Below, piece by piece: positions 27,482 to 36,903 of a DNA stretch of 64,000 bases. The DNA lies in the NCBI RefSeq assembly GCF_019511345.1, contig NZ_JAEUAK010000002.1:558001-622000 (forward strand). Reading direction: 5' to 3'. The position numbers were made by a program, and so were the translations under genes. This stretch comes from Rhizobium mesosinicum. Its GTDB lineage: Bacteria > Pseudomonadota > Alphaproteobacteria > Rhizobiales > Rhizobiaceae. The notes below the pieces were generated by a model. The model was given only the letters and a program-made list of their open reading frames with translations, did no database searches and was not told where the DNA came from. Numbering within the stretch: position 1 is the stretch's first letter; every line of letters begins with the position of its first letter.

Positions 27482-28870
27482 ATGCTAGATACCGATTTCA
27501 CCATCCGCGAACTCAGGCGGCGTTTTGCTGACAAAAGCCTCTCGCCGCTCGAATATTGGCTTGTCCTCGAAAAACATATCGAGGCCTGGGAACCTTCGAT
27601 CGCAGCACTTTATCTCTACGATCCGCAGGCAGCGCGCAGGCAGGCGAAGGCCTCGACCGAGCGCTGGATGAAGGGCGAAACCCTCGGTCCGCTGGATGGC
27701 ATTCCGGTCACGCTGAAAGAGCTGATCGCTACGAAGGGCCAGCCGGTGCCGCTCGGCACGAAGGCAGTCGAGCTGAAGCCTGCGGAAGCCGATGCGCCGG
27801 CGGCGGCTCGTCTGCGGGAGGATGGTGCAATCATCTTCGCCAAAACGACCTGCCCCGACTACGGGATGCTGTCGTCGGGGCTTTCGAGCTTCCATCACCT
27901 GAGCCGCAATCCCTGGGACATCACGCAGAACCCCGGCGGTTCGAGCGCCGGGGCTTCGGCAGCTGCCGCTGCCGGCTACGGGCCGCTGCATGTCGGTACG
28001 GATATTGGCGGCTCCGTACGACTGCCGGCGGGCTGGACGGGCGTCTTCGGCTTCAAGCCGAGCCACGGGCGCATTCCGGTCGATCCTTATTATGTCGGCC
28101 GCTGTGCGGGACCGATGACCCGCACGGTGGAGGATGCCGCCTATTCGATGGCGACCCTTTCCCGTCCCGATTGGCGCGACGGCACCAGCCTGCCGCCCAA
28201 CGATTTCGACTGGATGGATCTCGATATCGATCTCAGCGGCATGCGGATCGGACTGATGCTGGATGCCGGCTGCGGCCTGGCCGTCGATGCGGACGTGAAG
28301 GTCGCGGTCGAAGATGCGGCGAAACTCTTCGAGAAGGCCGGCGCCAAGATCATTCCGGCCGGGCCGGTACTGACGCGCGCCATGCTGGACGGGCTCGACG
28401 CTTTCTGGCGCGCGCGTTTCTGGGGCGACATTGCCGGGCTGAGCGACGAACGCCGCGACAGCATCCTTCCCTATATTTACGAATGGGCGAAGGGCGGTGC
28501 CGATATCAGCGGCGTGGATGCCGTCAAAGGCTTCAATCAGACGATCGAGATGCGCAAGACCTGCGGCCGGCTGTTCACCGAGGTCGATGCAGTGCTGTCG
28601 CCGACCAATCCGATCGTCTCCTATCCGGCCGAATGGGCCTCTCCGACCAACGATCCGACGCTGCCCTTCGAACATATCGCCTTCACGGTGCCGTGGAACA
28701 TGTCGGAGCAGCCGGCCTCCTCCATCAATTGCGGTTTCTCGAAGGGCATGCCGATCGGCTTGCAGATCGTCGGACCGCGCTTCGACGACATGCGAGTTCT
28801 CAGGCTCTCGAAAGCCTTCGAAGACTGGACGGGCGGCGTGAAAGACTGGCCGAAGCCGCCATCGGCCTGA
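27482..28870 (+). CDS. Amidase signature family enzyme
   Basis: A 462-residue hydrolase of amides. The Ser-cisSer-Lys triad is visible: Lys in GIPVTLKELIATKG, the cis-Ser in NPGGSSAGASAAAAAGYGPL and the nucleophile Ser in DIGGSVRLPAGWTGVFGFKP. The C-terminus has QPASSINCGFSKGMPIGLQIVGP, standard for the family. It is probably cytoplasmic, cleaving the amide or peptide imported by the transporter encoded just upstream (36-base gap, same strand). The substrate range cannot be read from sequence; a gatA role is unlikely because no gatB or gatC is present. Confidence 0.93.
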   Translation: MLDTDFTIRELRRRFADKSLSPLEYWLVLEKHIEAWEPSIAALYLYDPQAARRQAKASTERWMKGETLGPLDGIPVTLKELIATKGQPVPLGTKAVELKPAEADAPAAARLREDGAIIFAKTTCPDYGMLSSGLSSFHHLSRNPWDITQNPGGSSAGASAAAAAGYGPLHVGTDIGGSVRLPAGWTGVFGFKPSHGRIPVDPYYVGRCAGPMTRTVEDAAYSMATLSRPDWRDGTSLPPNDFDWMDLDIDLSGMRIGLMLDAGCGLAVDADVKVAVEDAAKLFEKAGAKIIPAGPVLTRAMLDGLDAFWRARFWGDIAGLSDERRDSILPYIYEWAKGGADISGVDAVKGFNQTIEMRKTCGRLFTEVDAVLSPTNPIVSYPAEWASPTNDPTLPFEHIAFTVPWNMSEQPASSINCGFSKGMPIGLQIVGPRFDDMRVLRLSKAFEDWTGGVKDWPKPPSA

Positions 28871-28885
28871 CGATCGCAGGCAGCG

Positions 28886-29740
28886 TCAGAACGAGCGGCG
28901 ATAGCCGGTCGGCTGCTCGTAGAGCCAGCCGATGCGCTTGACGGCGGCCTCGAAATTCTCGCGCGCGACGGTCATCGTATGGCCGTTGGCATGGATGATG
29001 GTCTCGGGATCTTCGAAAATGGCGACATGCCCCTTCCAGAAGACCAAGTCGCCCCGGCGCGCATCCGAGCGCTCGATCGGTTCACCGAGGCCAGTCGCCT
29101 GCATGTCGGTATCGCGCGGCGCGCTTCTCCCGGTCATCTGCAGGGCAAGCTGGACGAGGCCAGAGCAATCGATGCCGAGGCCGGAGCGCCCGCCCCAGAG
29201 ATAGGGAGTCTCCAAAAAGCGGGCGGCGATATCGACATAGTCCTGACCGTCCAGCGCTCCAAGCGGCTGCAGATGCTTGGAGAAGATCGCGGTGCCATCA
29301 TCGAGCACCAGATAGTGATTGCCGCGCGCTTCCGCTTCGCCGGCAATATGGACCCGGCTGCCCATCGACAGCACTGTCTTATACGGCTTGCGCAATTCCG
29401 GTTCCGGATAGAGAAAAGTGCGCTGCGGGACGACGATGTGGGTCGGAGCCGCAGCCGCTTCTGCAATTGCGTCCTCGGGCAGGTAGCCGACATAGCCATC
29501 GGATGCGGCCTTGACCCAGCACCAGCCGTCGGCGCGATCGAATATCGTGACATCCTCGCCATAAAGCAGTTCCGTATCGATGCCGCGGGCAAAATCCGGT
29601 TGAGAGCGCAAGGGGACGACCGGGATGCAGATACGGGCCGGCGTGCCGCTCACAAAGCGCGTCGCTTCGACCTTGCCCTCAAGGCCGGCTTCCGCGAGAT
29701 CCGGGCGATAGGCGTGGAGGCGGCGGTCGAGCATCGTCAT
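28886..29740 (-). CDS. NlpC/P60 family (C40) cell-wall peptidase
   Basis: A 284-residue protein with SH3-like regions at about 35-145 (FDRADGWCWVKAASDGYVGYLP is the second) and a C-terminal NlpC/P60 domain. The catalytic Cys is in GIDCSGLVQLAL, the His in GHVAIFEDPETIIHA, and a third polar residue (His or Asn) follows in the IHANGHTM segment. The order matches YkfC-type gamma-D-glutamyl-L-diamino acid endopeptidases that act on murein peptides. No signal peptide is seen, so it may work in the cytoplasm on imported muropeptides. It is convergent with the amidase gene, with a 15-base gap. Confidence 0.9.
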   Translation of the reverse strand: MTMLDRRLHAYRPDLAEAGLEGKVEATRFVSGTPARICIPVVPLRSQPDFARGIDTELLYGEDVTIFDRADGWCWVKAASDGYVGYLPEDAIAEAAAAPTHIVVPQRTFLYPEPELRKPYKTVLSMGSRVHIAGEAEARGNHYLVLDDGTAIFSKHLQPLGALDGQDYVDIAARFLETPYLWGGRSGLGIDCSGLVQLALQMTGRSAPRDTDMQATGLGEPIERSDARRGDLVFWKGHVAIFEDPETIIHANGHTMTVARENFEAAVKRIGWLYEQPTGYRRSF

Positions 29741-29751
29741 GACATTCCTTT

Positions 29752-29801
29752 CAGTCGGGGGCCCTTCAGTCGGGGCCTTTCAGTCCGGGGGCTTTCAGAC
29801 C
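29752..29801. repeat. Degenerate short tandem repeats
   Basis: Four imperfect copies of TTTCAGTCGGGG (the last as TTTCAGACCGG) in about 50 bases, spaced 13-16 bases. They lie between the NlpC/P60 start and the MarR stop and spread a few bases into the MarR 3' end. Replication slippage or a repeated protein site could explain them. Confidence 0.6.
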
Positions 29802-30145
29802 GGAAGCTTACGGCCCTGCTCGCGCACGAGGTCGCCGAGCTTTTCGAGATAAAGCGCGCCGCCGACGGTGCGCTTAATGATGACGTTGCGCCGGTCGTCA
29901 TCGTCGCGAACGCGATCGACGAGGCCCATTTCCCCCATCGTATCCAGCGCCCGGGTAATGACCGGCTTCGTCACGTTCAGCGTCGCGGCCAGTCCGCGCA
30001 CGGTATGCGGCGGCGGCACCAGATAGATATGCAGCAGGATCGCCATCTGGCGCAACGTCAAATCTCTGTTGTCGTGACGGACCTGGTCGAGCGCCACGCC
30101 GTGCCAGAGGCCAAGCGCCTGCGAGGCGGTCAGTTCAATCGGCAC
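29795..30145 (-). CDS. MarR-family transcriptional regulator
   Basis: A 116-residue winged HTH protein. The DNA-binding part reads TLRQMAILLHIYLVPPPHTVR then GLAATLNVTKPVITRALDTM, with the wing DRVRDDDDRRNVIIKRTVGG. MarR proteins are dimeric repressors that release DNA on binding small ligands. It is shorter than many family members, but the core is complete. It sits upstream of the NlpC/P60 gene on the same strand and may control it. A further gene on the same strand begins beyond a 113-base gap. Confidence 0.88.
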   Translation of the reverse strand: MPIELTASQALGLWHGVALDQVRHDNRDLTLRQMAILLHIYLVPPPHTVRGLAATLNVTKPVITRALDTMGEMGLVDRVRDDDDRRNVIIKRTVGGALYLEKLGDLVREQGRKLPV

Positions 30146-30258
30146 GGCCCCCTCCGGAAATCGTTACGCTGACGTTTTCATTTTCCGTAGTTACGGCGCG
30201 CAAGCAAGAGGCGGCACGGAATGCCGCCTCGCAAGGTGAATAAAATTCTAACGATCGC

Positions 30259-31650
30259 TCAGCGGGTACTGTGGCGGATATGGTGGTAGAGCGCACGGAT
30301 CGCCTGCGCCTCGCCGCCGCCCGGCGAGTGTGCACGTTCGTTCGGCGCCCAGCCGTAGATATCGAAATGCGCCCAGCTTTTCGCCTTGCCGACGAAGCGC
30401 TTCAGGAAGAGTGCTGCGGTGATGGCGCCTGCCATGCCGCCAGCCGGAGCGTTGGTGATATCGGCGAACTTGGCGCGGATGTCCTTTTCGTAGCCGGGGT
30501 AAAGCGGCAGCCGCCAGAGCGGATCGTCCGTCTCGAGGCTCGCCTCCGCCAAGTCGTGGGCAAGGTTGGCGTCATCGGTGAAGAAGGGCGGCAGATCGGG
30601 GCCGAGAGCGACGCGGGCGGCACCCGTCAGGGTCGCCATGTCGATCAGCAGATCCGGCTCTTCTTCGTCGGCATAGGCGAGCGCATCGGCCAGGATCAGG
30701 CGGCCTTCGGCATCGGTATTGTCGATCTGGACCGTCAGCCCCTTGCGGCTCTTGTAGATGTCGCCGGGGCGGAAAGCATTCGACGAGATGGAGTTTTCGA
30801 CGACGGGGACGATGACGCGCAGATCCACCTTCAGCTTGGCATCCATGATCATGAGCGCCAGGCCCATGACATTTGCAGCACCTCCCATGTCCTTCTTCAT
30901 CAACAGCATGGAGGAAGCCGGCTTGATGTCGAGGCCGCCTGTATCGAAGCAGACGCCCTTGCCGACCAGTGTAACCTTGCGGTGGCCCTTCTTGCCCCAG
31001 CGCAGTTCCAGCAGGCGCGGCGCATCGGCACTGGCGCGGCCGACCGTGTGCACCAGCGGGAAGTTCTCCTTGAGCAGGTCGTCGCCAATGATGACAGACA
31101 TCTCTGCCTTGTAGTGGGCGGCGAGATCACGGAAAGCGGCTTCGAGCTGTTCCGGTCCCATATCGTTGGTCGGCGTGTTGATGAGGTCGCGAGCGAGGAA
31201 AACGCCGGCGAGCTGGCGCTTGATCTCGCTGCCGTCAGCATCGCGCGGGATCATCAGCGTCGCGGCGGGGGATTTTTCAGACTTGTAACGGTCGAAGCGG
31301 TAGCTGCCGAGGCCGAAGCCGAGCGCCAGGCGATTGGCTGTCAGCGGGGCAGTCTCAATGTGCCAGTCGCCGGCCGGAAGCGTGCGGGCGAGCTTGCCGG
31401 TGATGTAGGGCTGTTCCGACGGATTGGTGCCGAGACCGAAGAGCGCGCCGCCGAGGTGACCCTCAGCCGTCGGGATCAGAAGCAGCGAACCGCTCTCCGC
31501 CTTGTAGCCGGCTTTGCGCGCCCAATCCAAGGCGATCGGATCGATCGTTCCGGTCTCGATATGGGCGGGCGTGACAGCGAAGATCGGCAGCGTCGACCCG
31601 CCCTTGGTGTTGAAAGGCGTCGGTCGCTCGATGAACTGGAAGGGGGCCAT
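30259..31650 (-). CDS. M17 leucyl aminopeptidase family protein
   Basis: A 463-residue metallo-aminopeptidase. The C-terminal catalytic domain has the metal and catalytic motifs VGKGVCFDTGGLDIKPASSM, MKKDMGGAANVMGLAL, and NTDAEGRLILADALAYADEE, the M17 signature. ATLTGAARVALGPDLPPFF follows. The N-terminal domain (about 1-160) is divergent, as in the PepB-like group. It removes N-terminal residues from peptides in the cytosol using two divalent metals. It starts 140 bases from the divergent tadD gene, and that gap holds a CtrA-like box and an 8-bp hairpin. Confidence 0.94.
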   Translation of the reverse strand: MAPFQFIERPTPFNTKGGSTLPIFAVTPAHIETGTIDPIALDWARKAGYKAESGSLLLIPTAEGHLGGALFGLGTNPSEQPYITGKLARTLPAGDWHIETAPLTANRLALGFGLGSYRFDRYKSEKSPAATLMIPRDADGSEIKRQLAGVFLARDLINTPTNDMGPEQLEAAFRDLAAHYKAEMSVIIGDDLLKENFPLVHTVGRASADAPRLLELRWGKKGHRKVTLVGKGVCFDTGGLDIKPASSMLLMKKDMGGAANVMGLALMIMDAKLKVDLRVIVPVVENSISSNAFRPGDIYKSRKGLTVQIDNTDAEGRLILADALAYADEEEPDLLIDMATLTGAARVALGPDLPPFFTDDANLAHDLAEASLETDDPLWRLPLYPGYEKDIRAKFADITNAPAGGMAGAITAALFLKRFVGKAKSWAHFDIYGWAPNERAHSPGGGEAQAIRALYHHIRHSTR

Positions 31651-31682
31651 GTTTGTCCTTAGAGGCGGGGCAGAATCACTTC

Positions 31683-31708
31683 TTAACGGTCTGTTAGGGT
31701 TAACAGAC
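31683..31708. promoter_or_regulatory. CtrA-like box with overlapping inverted repeat
   Basis: TTAA CGGTCTG TTAG (31683-31697) fits TTAA-N7-TTAA with one mismatch. It overlaps the perfect inverted repeat GTCTGTTA-GGGT-TAACAGAC (31689-31708). It lies between pepB-like and tadD, about 80-105 bases before the tadD start. Confidence 0.45.
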
Positions 31709-31789
31709 TATTGCTGGAGTGAAGATTGCGTCAAAACCTTTCCCTGTTCCGCTTTGAGGTCAGGCGCTGATTTCATTCAGGAACGCGCA

Positions 31790-32623
31790 ATGCCCGTCTC
31801 GGCCTCTACCCCTTTTAAGAAGCGTGTTTTTCAGGGAACCGCGGCTCTTCTCGCCATGCTCGCCCTCAGCGGCTGCTCGACGACATCCAAGGACCGGATG
31901 ACGACCGGTTCGATCCCGAAATTCGACAGGCCGGTCGAGCAGATGGATGCCGGCGAATTGCGGGCTGCCATCGACCGCGTCGGCCAAGCCTATGAGAAGA
32001 ACCCGCGCGATCCCGTCAACGGCGTAAAGTATGCCAACCTGCTGCGCATGAACGGACGCGATGCGCAAGCGCTTGCCGTCATGCAGCAGGTGGCGATCGC
32101 CAACCCCGGCGACCGAAACGTGCTTGCCGCCTACGGCAAGGCGCAGGCCGCCGCGGGGCAACTTCAGCAGGCACTGAATACGATCGGCAGGGCACAGACG
32201 CCCGATCGACCCGACTGGCGGCTGATCTCCGCGGAAGGCGCAATCCTCGATCAGATGGGCAAGCCGAACGATGCACGCCAGCGTTACCGCGATGCGCTCG
32301 ATATTCAGCCGAACGAGCCATCGGTCCTTTCCAACCTCGGCATGTCCTATCTTCTGACGGGCGATCTGCGCACGGCGGAAACCTATCTTCGCTCGGCGGC
32401 AAGCCAGCCTTCCGCCGACAGCCGCGTGCGCCAGAACCTCGCTCTCGTCGTCGGTCTGCAGGGTCGTTTTCCCGAGGCCGAGCAGATTGCGCGGCGTGAG
32501 CTTTCGCCGCAACAGGCCGATGCCAACGTCGCCTATTTGCGCGGCATGCTTTCCCAACAGAATTCCTGGCAGAAGCTGGCGGCAAAAGACGCGACGCCAT
32601 CTATCGCCGGCAATACCAACTGA
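31790..32623 (+). CDS. tadD: TadD-like TPR lipoprotein of the Flp pilus
   Basis: A 277-residue outer-membrane-type lipoprotein. The ATG at 31790 has AGGA upstream and opens a signal with lipobox LSGC. TPR units run from about residue 60 to 260 (NGVKYANLLRMNGRDAQALAVM, LSNLGMSYLLTGDLRTAETYL, LALVVGLQGRFPEAEQ). TadD proteins help assemble the secretin of the Flp/Tad system, and the full Tad locus lies just beyond, on the other strand. A stretch near the N-terminus, SKDRMTTGSIPKFDRPV, is typical of rhizobial TadD. It is convergent with the LysE gene, one base apart. Confidence 0.85.
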   Translation: MPVSASTPFKKRVFQGTAALLAMLALSGCSTTSKDRMTTGSIPKFDRPVEQMDAGELRAAIDRVGQAYEKNPRDPVNGVKYANLLRMNGRDAQALAVMQQVAIANPGDRNVLAAYGKAQAAAGQLQQALNTIGRAQTPDRPDWRLISAEGAILDQMGKPNDARQRYRDALDIQPNEPSVLSNLGMSYLLTGDLRTAETYLRSAASQPSADSRVRQNLALVVGLQGRFPEAEQIARRELSPQQADANVAYLRGMLSQQNSWQKLAAKDATPSIAGNTN

Positions 32624-32624
32624 G

Positions 32625-33257
32625 TTATTTGCCGTTCAATCCGGACAGGATGAGACGAAGGCCGAGACCAGCCATGACCGCGCCTGCGGCCCTGTCGATC
32701 CAGACCTTGGCGGCAATATAAACCTTGCGTGGACGCCGAGCCGAAAAAGCGAGCGCGACAATCGCGTACCATCCCGCCTCCACCAGGAAGACGCCGACCG
32801 GCAATGCCAGCAAAAGCTCTGTCGGCACGGTCTTGGGAAGCAGCGCCGCAAAGATGCTGGCATAGACAACGATCGCCTTCGGATTGCTCAACTGCGTCAG
32901 CAGAGCAGCGGTAAAACTGCGCGCCGGCATGCTCTTACCGGCGACATCGCCCGACAGTGCAAGCGGCTCGCTCGCGCCCTTCCAAATCGCCAAGGCGATA
33001 TAAATCAGGTAGGCGCCGCCTGCGATCTTCAACACCAGATAGAGCCACTCGAATTGCGAGAGCAGCGCCGTCAAGCCGGCAAGCGCGAGAATAGCGAAGG
33101 TCACGCCTCCCATGCCCATGCCGAGTGCCGCGGCAAGCCCGTCAAAGCGAGAGCGGGAAATCGCGATCCGCGAGACGACGACGAAACTCGGACCGGGACT
33201 CATGGCGCCGATCGTCAAAGCGCTGATGATGCTGATAAAGATGCCGAGAGAAGACAT
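32625..33257 (-). CDS. LysE-family amino-acid exporter
   Basis: A 210-residue inner-membrane protein with five to six TM segments. The N-terminal ALTIGAMSPGPSFVVV is the LysE/RhtB signature. LKIAGGAYLIYIALAIWKG and FLVEAGWYAIVALAFS follow. Members export amino acids or related metabolites. It is not part of the pilus machinery although it lies between tadD and tadC, so the pilus cluster is interrupted here. The substrate is unknown. Confidence 0.9.
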   Translation of the reverse strand: MSSLGIFISIISALTIGAMSPGPSFVVVSRIAISRSRFDGLAAALGMGMGGVTFAILALAGLTALLSQFEWLYLVLKIAGGAYLIYIALAIWKGASEPLALSGDVAGKSMPARSFTAALLTQLSNPKAIVVYASIFAALLPKTVPTELLLALPVGVFLVEAGWYAIVALAFSARRPRKVYIAAKVWIDRAAGAVMAGLGLRLILSGLNGK

Positions 33258-33393
33258 GGCAAAGCCCCGTTTTTACGTCGATCGAAGATTGGCCACTTGA
33301 ACGGCAGGAAGTCCGTGCTTCCCGATGGCGGCCCATCTCATTCGCCAGTTACGCGGGCTGCACGCTAACCGGATTCCTCAACAGCGGCAAGCG

Positions 33394-34377
33394 TCAGAAC
33401 CTGTCGGCGACCTGGATGCCGGCGGGGCCGAGAATGACGGCGACCAGGACCGGCAGGAAGAAGAGGATCATCGGCACGGTCAGCTTGGGCGGCAGGGCGG
33501 CGGCCTTCTTTTCCGCGTCGTTCATGCGTTCGTCGCGGCCTTCCTGTGCAAGCACGCGCAGTGCTGTCGCAACCGGCGTGCCGTAACGGTCTGCCTGAAT
33601 GAGCGCCTGGGTGACAGAGCGGACGAGATCGATCTGGGTGCGGGCTGCGAGGTTGTCGAGCGCGACGCGGCGATCCGGCAGGAAGGAAAGCTCTGCAGTC
33701 GTCAGCACCATCTCTTCGGCAAGCGGCGGCGATTGTTCGCCGAGCTCTTCGGAGACGCGGCGCATGGCCGCTTCGATGGAAATGCCCGATTCCACGCAGA
33801 TCAGCATCATGTCCAGCGCGTCCGGCCAGGCGCGCTTGATGGACAACTGACGCTTGCCCATACGGTTGGAGATATAGATGTTCGGTGCATAGAAGCCGAT
33901 ATAGGCGATGCCGATGACGATGAAGATCCGTATCGGCAGGCCCTTGTCGACAAGGTTGCCGAGGCCGAACATCCAGAATGCGGCAACGGCCAGGAAGAGA
34001 AACGGCAGAAGAAAGCGCGCGACGAGGAAGGTGTTCAACGCGTTTTCGGAGCGAAAACCAGCGGCGCGCAGCTTGTTCATCGTGTTGTCGTCGACGAGTG
34101 CCTTGCGCAGGTTGAAACGCTCGACGATCTGGCGGACAGGCCTGCTGTTCTGGTTTCTAAGCGTGGCCCTGCTGCCGGTATCGGCATTCAGGCGGGCGCG
34201 CTCGCGGGCGCGAATTTGCTCGCGCTCGGTCGAGACTGCCTTCATGCGCTTGTTGAGGTCGCCGCGCTCAAAAAAAGGAACGGCAAGCGTATAGAAGGTG
34301 GCGAAGACGGCGATGGCGACGAGCACCGCCACGATGGTGGCAGGATCTGTCAATGTTGCGGCGAGTTCCTGCGACAT
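33394..34377 (-). CDS. tadC: Flp pilus inner-membrane platform protein TadC
   Basis: A 327-residue T2SF/GspF-type protein with an N-terminal TM (IVAVLVAIAVFATFYTLAV), a cytoplasmic region with FNLRKALVDDNTMNKLRAAG, a mid TM pair, and the F-domain motifs ESGISIEAAMRRVSEEL and ADRYGTPVATALRVLAQEGRDE, then a C-terminal TM. It forms the assembly platform with TadB above the CpaF ATPase. Its start is 16 bases from the tadB stop, and it is the last gene of the minus-strand pilus operon. Confidence 0.93.
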   Translation of the reverse strand: MSQELAATLTDPATIVAVLVAIAVFATFYTLAVPFFERGDLNKRMKAVSTEREQIRARERARLNADTGSRATLRNQNSRPVRQIVERFNLRKALVDDNTMNKLRAAGFRSENALNTFLVARFLLPFLFLAVAAFWMFGLGNLVDKGLPIRIFIVIGIAYIGFYAPNIYISNRMGKRQLSIKRAWPDALDMMLICVESGISIEAAMRRVSEELGEQSPPLAEEMVLTTAELSFLPDRRVALDNLAARTQIDLVRSVTQALIQADRYGTPVATALRVLAQEGRDERMNDAEKKAAALPPKLTVPMILFFLPVLVAVILGPAGIQVADRF

Positions 34378-34392
34378 GTTGCGTTGCTCCCG

Positions 34393-35400
34393 CTAGATAT
34401 CGAAGTTGATCATGTTGCGCATCACGAAGATGCCGATCGACATCCAGACCGCGGAAAAGCCCATGATGAAATGGCCGCGCGGATCGGTGAACAGGATCAT
34501 CATATATTGCGGCGACGTCAGGTAAACGAGCGTGGCGACGATGAATGGAAGGGCGCCAATGATGACGGCAGATGCCTTGGCTTCCATCGACAGTGCCTTG
34601 ACTTTGGCCTTCATCTTCTTGCGGTCGCGCAGCACTTTGGAAAGGTTGCCGATCGCTTCAGACAGGTTGCCGCCGGCCTGCGACTGGATGGCGATGACGA
34701 TCGCGAAGAAATTGACTTCCTGCAGCGGCATCTGATTGGTCATTCGGGCACAGGCTTCGGGTATGCTGAGACCGACCTGCTGCGATTCGACGATACGGCG
34801 GAATTCGCTCTTGACCGGCTCGACCCCTTCGGTCGCAACGAGGCGGATCGCATCGTTCAGCGGGAGGCCGGAACGGATGGAGCGGACGATGACGTCGAGC
34901 GCATTCGGAAATTCCTCGAGGAACTTGTTTTGGCGGCGCGAGACGAGGAAGCCGAGCACCCAGCGTGGCAGACCAAGGCCTGCGGCCAGGGGAATACCCA
35001 GCACAAACGGCAGCGATGCGCCGGCGATGAGAAGCAAGACCAGCAGCATGAATGCAAAGAGCGCGCTGAAAAGATAGAAGCGGGCGGGCGTGATCGGCAG
35101 TCCGGCCTGCGCCAGGCGGGATTTCAGCGATAATGTCTTCTTGGTCTTCTCGTGCTGCCGCTTTTCGAGATCCTTCAGGCTGTCCTGCACCGATTTGCGG
35201 CGCTTCGACAGTTCCTGCACACGGTCGCGAGCAGCCTTGACCTTGGTGCGATCGACTTCCGCCGACTTTACGCGGTTGATGCGGCTTGCCGATTTCTTGT
35301 CGCGCTCGATACGCGAGAACAACAGGGCATAGCTTGCCGCGGCCGCCGCAACGGCTGCGAGAACGATAATTGCCAGCACTGTCGGATCGATGCCGAACAT
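34393..35400 (-). CDS. tadB: Flp pilus inner-membrane platform protein TadB
   Basis: A 335-residue T2SF-type membrane protein. The start at 35400 opens MFGIDPTVLAIIVLAAVAAAA, an N-terminal TM typical of TadB. Next come a basic coiled-coil-like region (about 35-95, rich in Lys/Arg/Glu), two TMs, the F-domain SIRSGLPLNDAIRLVATEG with QAGGNLSEAIGNLSKVLRDR, and C-terminal TMs. The longer reading frame upstream of 35400 runs into cpaF and is not used. The gap to the cpaF stop is 1 base. Confidence 0.93.
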   Translation of the reverse strand: MFGIDPTVLAIIVLAAVAAAAASYALLFSRIERDKKSASRINRVKSAEVDRTKVKAARDRVQELSKRRKSVQDSLKDLEKRQHEKTKKTLSLKSRLAQAGLPITPARFYLFSALFAFMLLVLLLIAGASLPFVLGIPLAAGLGLPRWVLGFLVSRRQNKFLEEFPNALDVIVRSIRSGLPLNDAIRLVATEGVEPVKSEFRRIVESQQVGLSIPEACARMTNQMPLQEVNFFAIVIAIQSQAGGNLSEAIGNLSKVLRDRKKMKAKVKALSMEAKASAVIIGALPFIVATLVYLTSPQYMMILFTDPRGHFIMGFSAVWMSIGIFVMRNMINFDI

Positions 35401-35401
35401 C

Positions 35402-36880
35402 TCAATCCTTCGTTTTCGATTCCATCTCGTCGAGCGCGGCGGCGAGGCGTTTTTCTTCGTTGTAATAGCGGGCGCGATCCCAGAAATGCGGCTTGCCGAT
35501 ACCTGTCGACATGTGACGGCCAATCAGGCGGCCGCTCGCGTCCTCGCCTTCGATCTCGTAACGCATCAGGTCCTGAGTGATGATGACGTCACCTTCCATG
35601 CCGACCACCTCGGTGATCTGGGTGATGCGGCGCGAACCGTCGCGCAGGCGCTGCGCCTGAATGATGACGTCGATCGAGGAGGCGATGATCTCGCGCACGG
35701 TCTTGGCCGGCAAGCTGAAGCCACCCATGGCGATCATGGATTCCATACGGCTCAGGCATTCACGGGGGTTGTTGGCGTGGATCGTGCCCATGGAGCCGTC
35801 GTGGCCGGTATTCATGGCTTGCAGGAGGTCGAAAACCTCCGGTCCGCGCACTTCGCCGACGATGATCCGTTCGGGACGCATGCGCAGGCAGTTCTTGACG
35901 AGGTCGCGCATGGTGATCTCGCCCTCGCCTTCAATGTTCGGCGGGCGTGTTTCGAGGCGCACGACATGCGGCTGCTGGAGCTGCAGTTCGGCCGTATCTT
36001 CGCAGGTGATGACGCGTTCGTCGCGGTCGATATAGTTCGTCAGGCAGTTCAGAAGCGTCGTTTTTCCCGAGCCCGTACCGCCGGAGATGATGATGTTGCA
36101 GCGGACGCGGCCGATGATCTGCAGCACCGTCGCCCCTTCCGGCGTGATGGCGCCGAAGCGCACGAGCTGATCGAGCGTCAGCTTGTCCTTCTTGAATTTT
36201 CGGATGGTGAGCGCCGGGCCATCGATGGCAAGCGGCGGCGCGATGACGTTGACGCGCGAGCCGTCGGGCAGGCGCGCGTCGCAGATCGGGCTTGATTCGT
36301 CGACACGGCGGCCGACCTGGCTGACGATGCGCTGGCAGATCGACAGAAGCTGCGAATTGTCGCGAAAGCGGATTTCGGATTCGATCGTCTTGCCGCCGAC
36401 TTCGATGAAGGTCTGGCCGGCACCGTTGACCATGATATCGGCAATGTCGTCGCGCGCCAAAAGCGGCTCGAGCGGACCATAGCCCAAGACGTCGTTGCAG
36501 ATATCCTCGAGCAGTTCCTCCTGCTCGGAGATCGACATCGCGAAATTCTTGATGGTGATGATATCGTTGACGATATCGCGGATTTCCTCACGCGCGCTTT
36601 CGCCGTCCAGCTTGGACAGCTGCGAGAGGTCGATCGTATCGATCAGCGCGGAAAAGACCTGCGCCTTGGTATCGTAATATTCGTCCGTGCGGGCGGGGCG
36701 CTTGCGCTGCGGCGTCTGCATCGGCGGCGGCACCTGGCGGACAGGCTCGCGCGAAGGCTCGACAAGCACCGCGGGACCGGATGAGGCGGGTGCAACGGCA
36801 GCCGGCATCGGCGGCGCAGGGGCGGCGATACCGCCGGCACCGGCCTTTCCGAAACCTTCATTTCCGCGTTTTCCGAACAT
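35402..36880 (-). CDS. cpaF: Pilus assembly ATPase CpaF/TadA
   Basis: The secretion-type (GspE/VirB11-like) hexameric ATPase that drives Flp pilus extension, 492 residues. A Pro-rich N-terminus (about 1-70) is followed by the CpaF N-domain ([24 protein letters not shown]), then Walker A in [15 protein letters not shown], an Asp box ([14 protein letters not shown]), Walker B region [15 protein letters not shown] and the His box [16 protein letters not shown]. All catalytic motifs are intact. It lies between cpaE (23-base gap) and tadB. Confidence 0.97.
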   Translation of the reverse strand: MFGKRGNEGFGKAGAGGIAAPAPPMPAAVAPASSGPAVLVEPSREPVRQVPPPMQTPQRKRPARTDEYYDTKAQVFSALIDTIDLSQLSKLDGESAREEIRDIVNDIITIKNFAMSISEQEELLEDICNDVLGYGPLEPLLARDDIADIMVNGAGQTFIEVGGKTIESEIRFRDNSQLLSICQRIVSQVGRRVDESSPICDARLPDGSRVNVIAPPLAIDGPALTIRKFKKDKLTLDQLVRFGAITPEGATVLQIIGRVRCNIIISGGTGSGKTTLLNCLTNYIDRDERVITCEDTAELQLQQPHVVRLETRPPNIEGEGEITMRDLVKNCLRMRPERIIVGEVRGPEVFDLLQAMNTGHDGSMGTIHANNPRECLSRMESMIAMGGFSLPAKTVREIIASSIDVIIQAQRLRDGSRRITQITEVVGMEGDVIITQDLMRYEIEGEDASGRLIGRHMSTGIGKPHFWDRARYYNEEKRLAAALDEMESKTKD

Positions 36881-36903
36881 CGATCCGTTCCAATTCTACT
36901 CGT

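Noticed and set aside
33325..35133. A 602-codon plus-strand open frame
   Set aside because: It is antisense to tadC and tadB and rich in His/Asp/Arg, the usual texture of a shadow frame.
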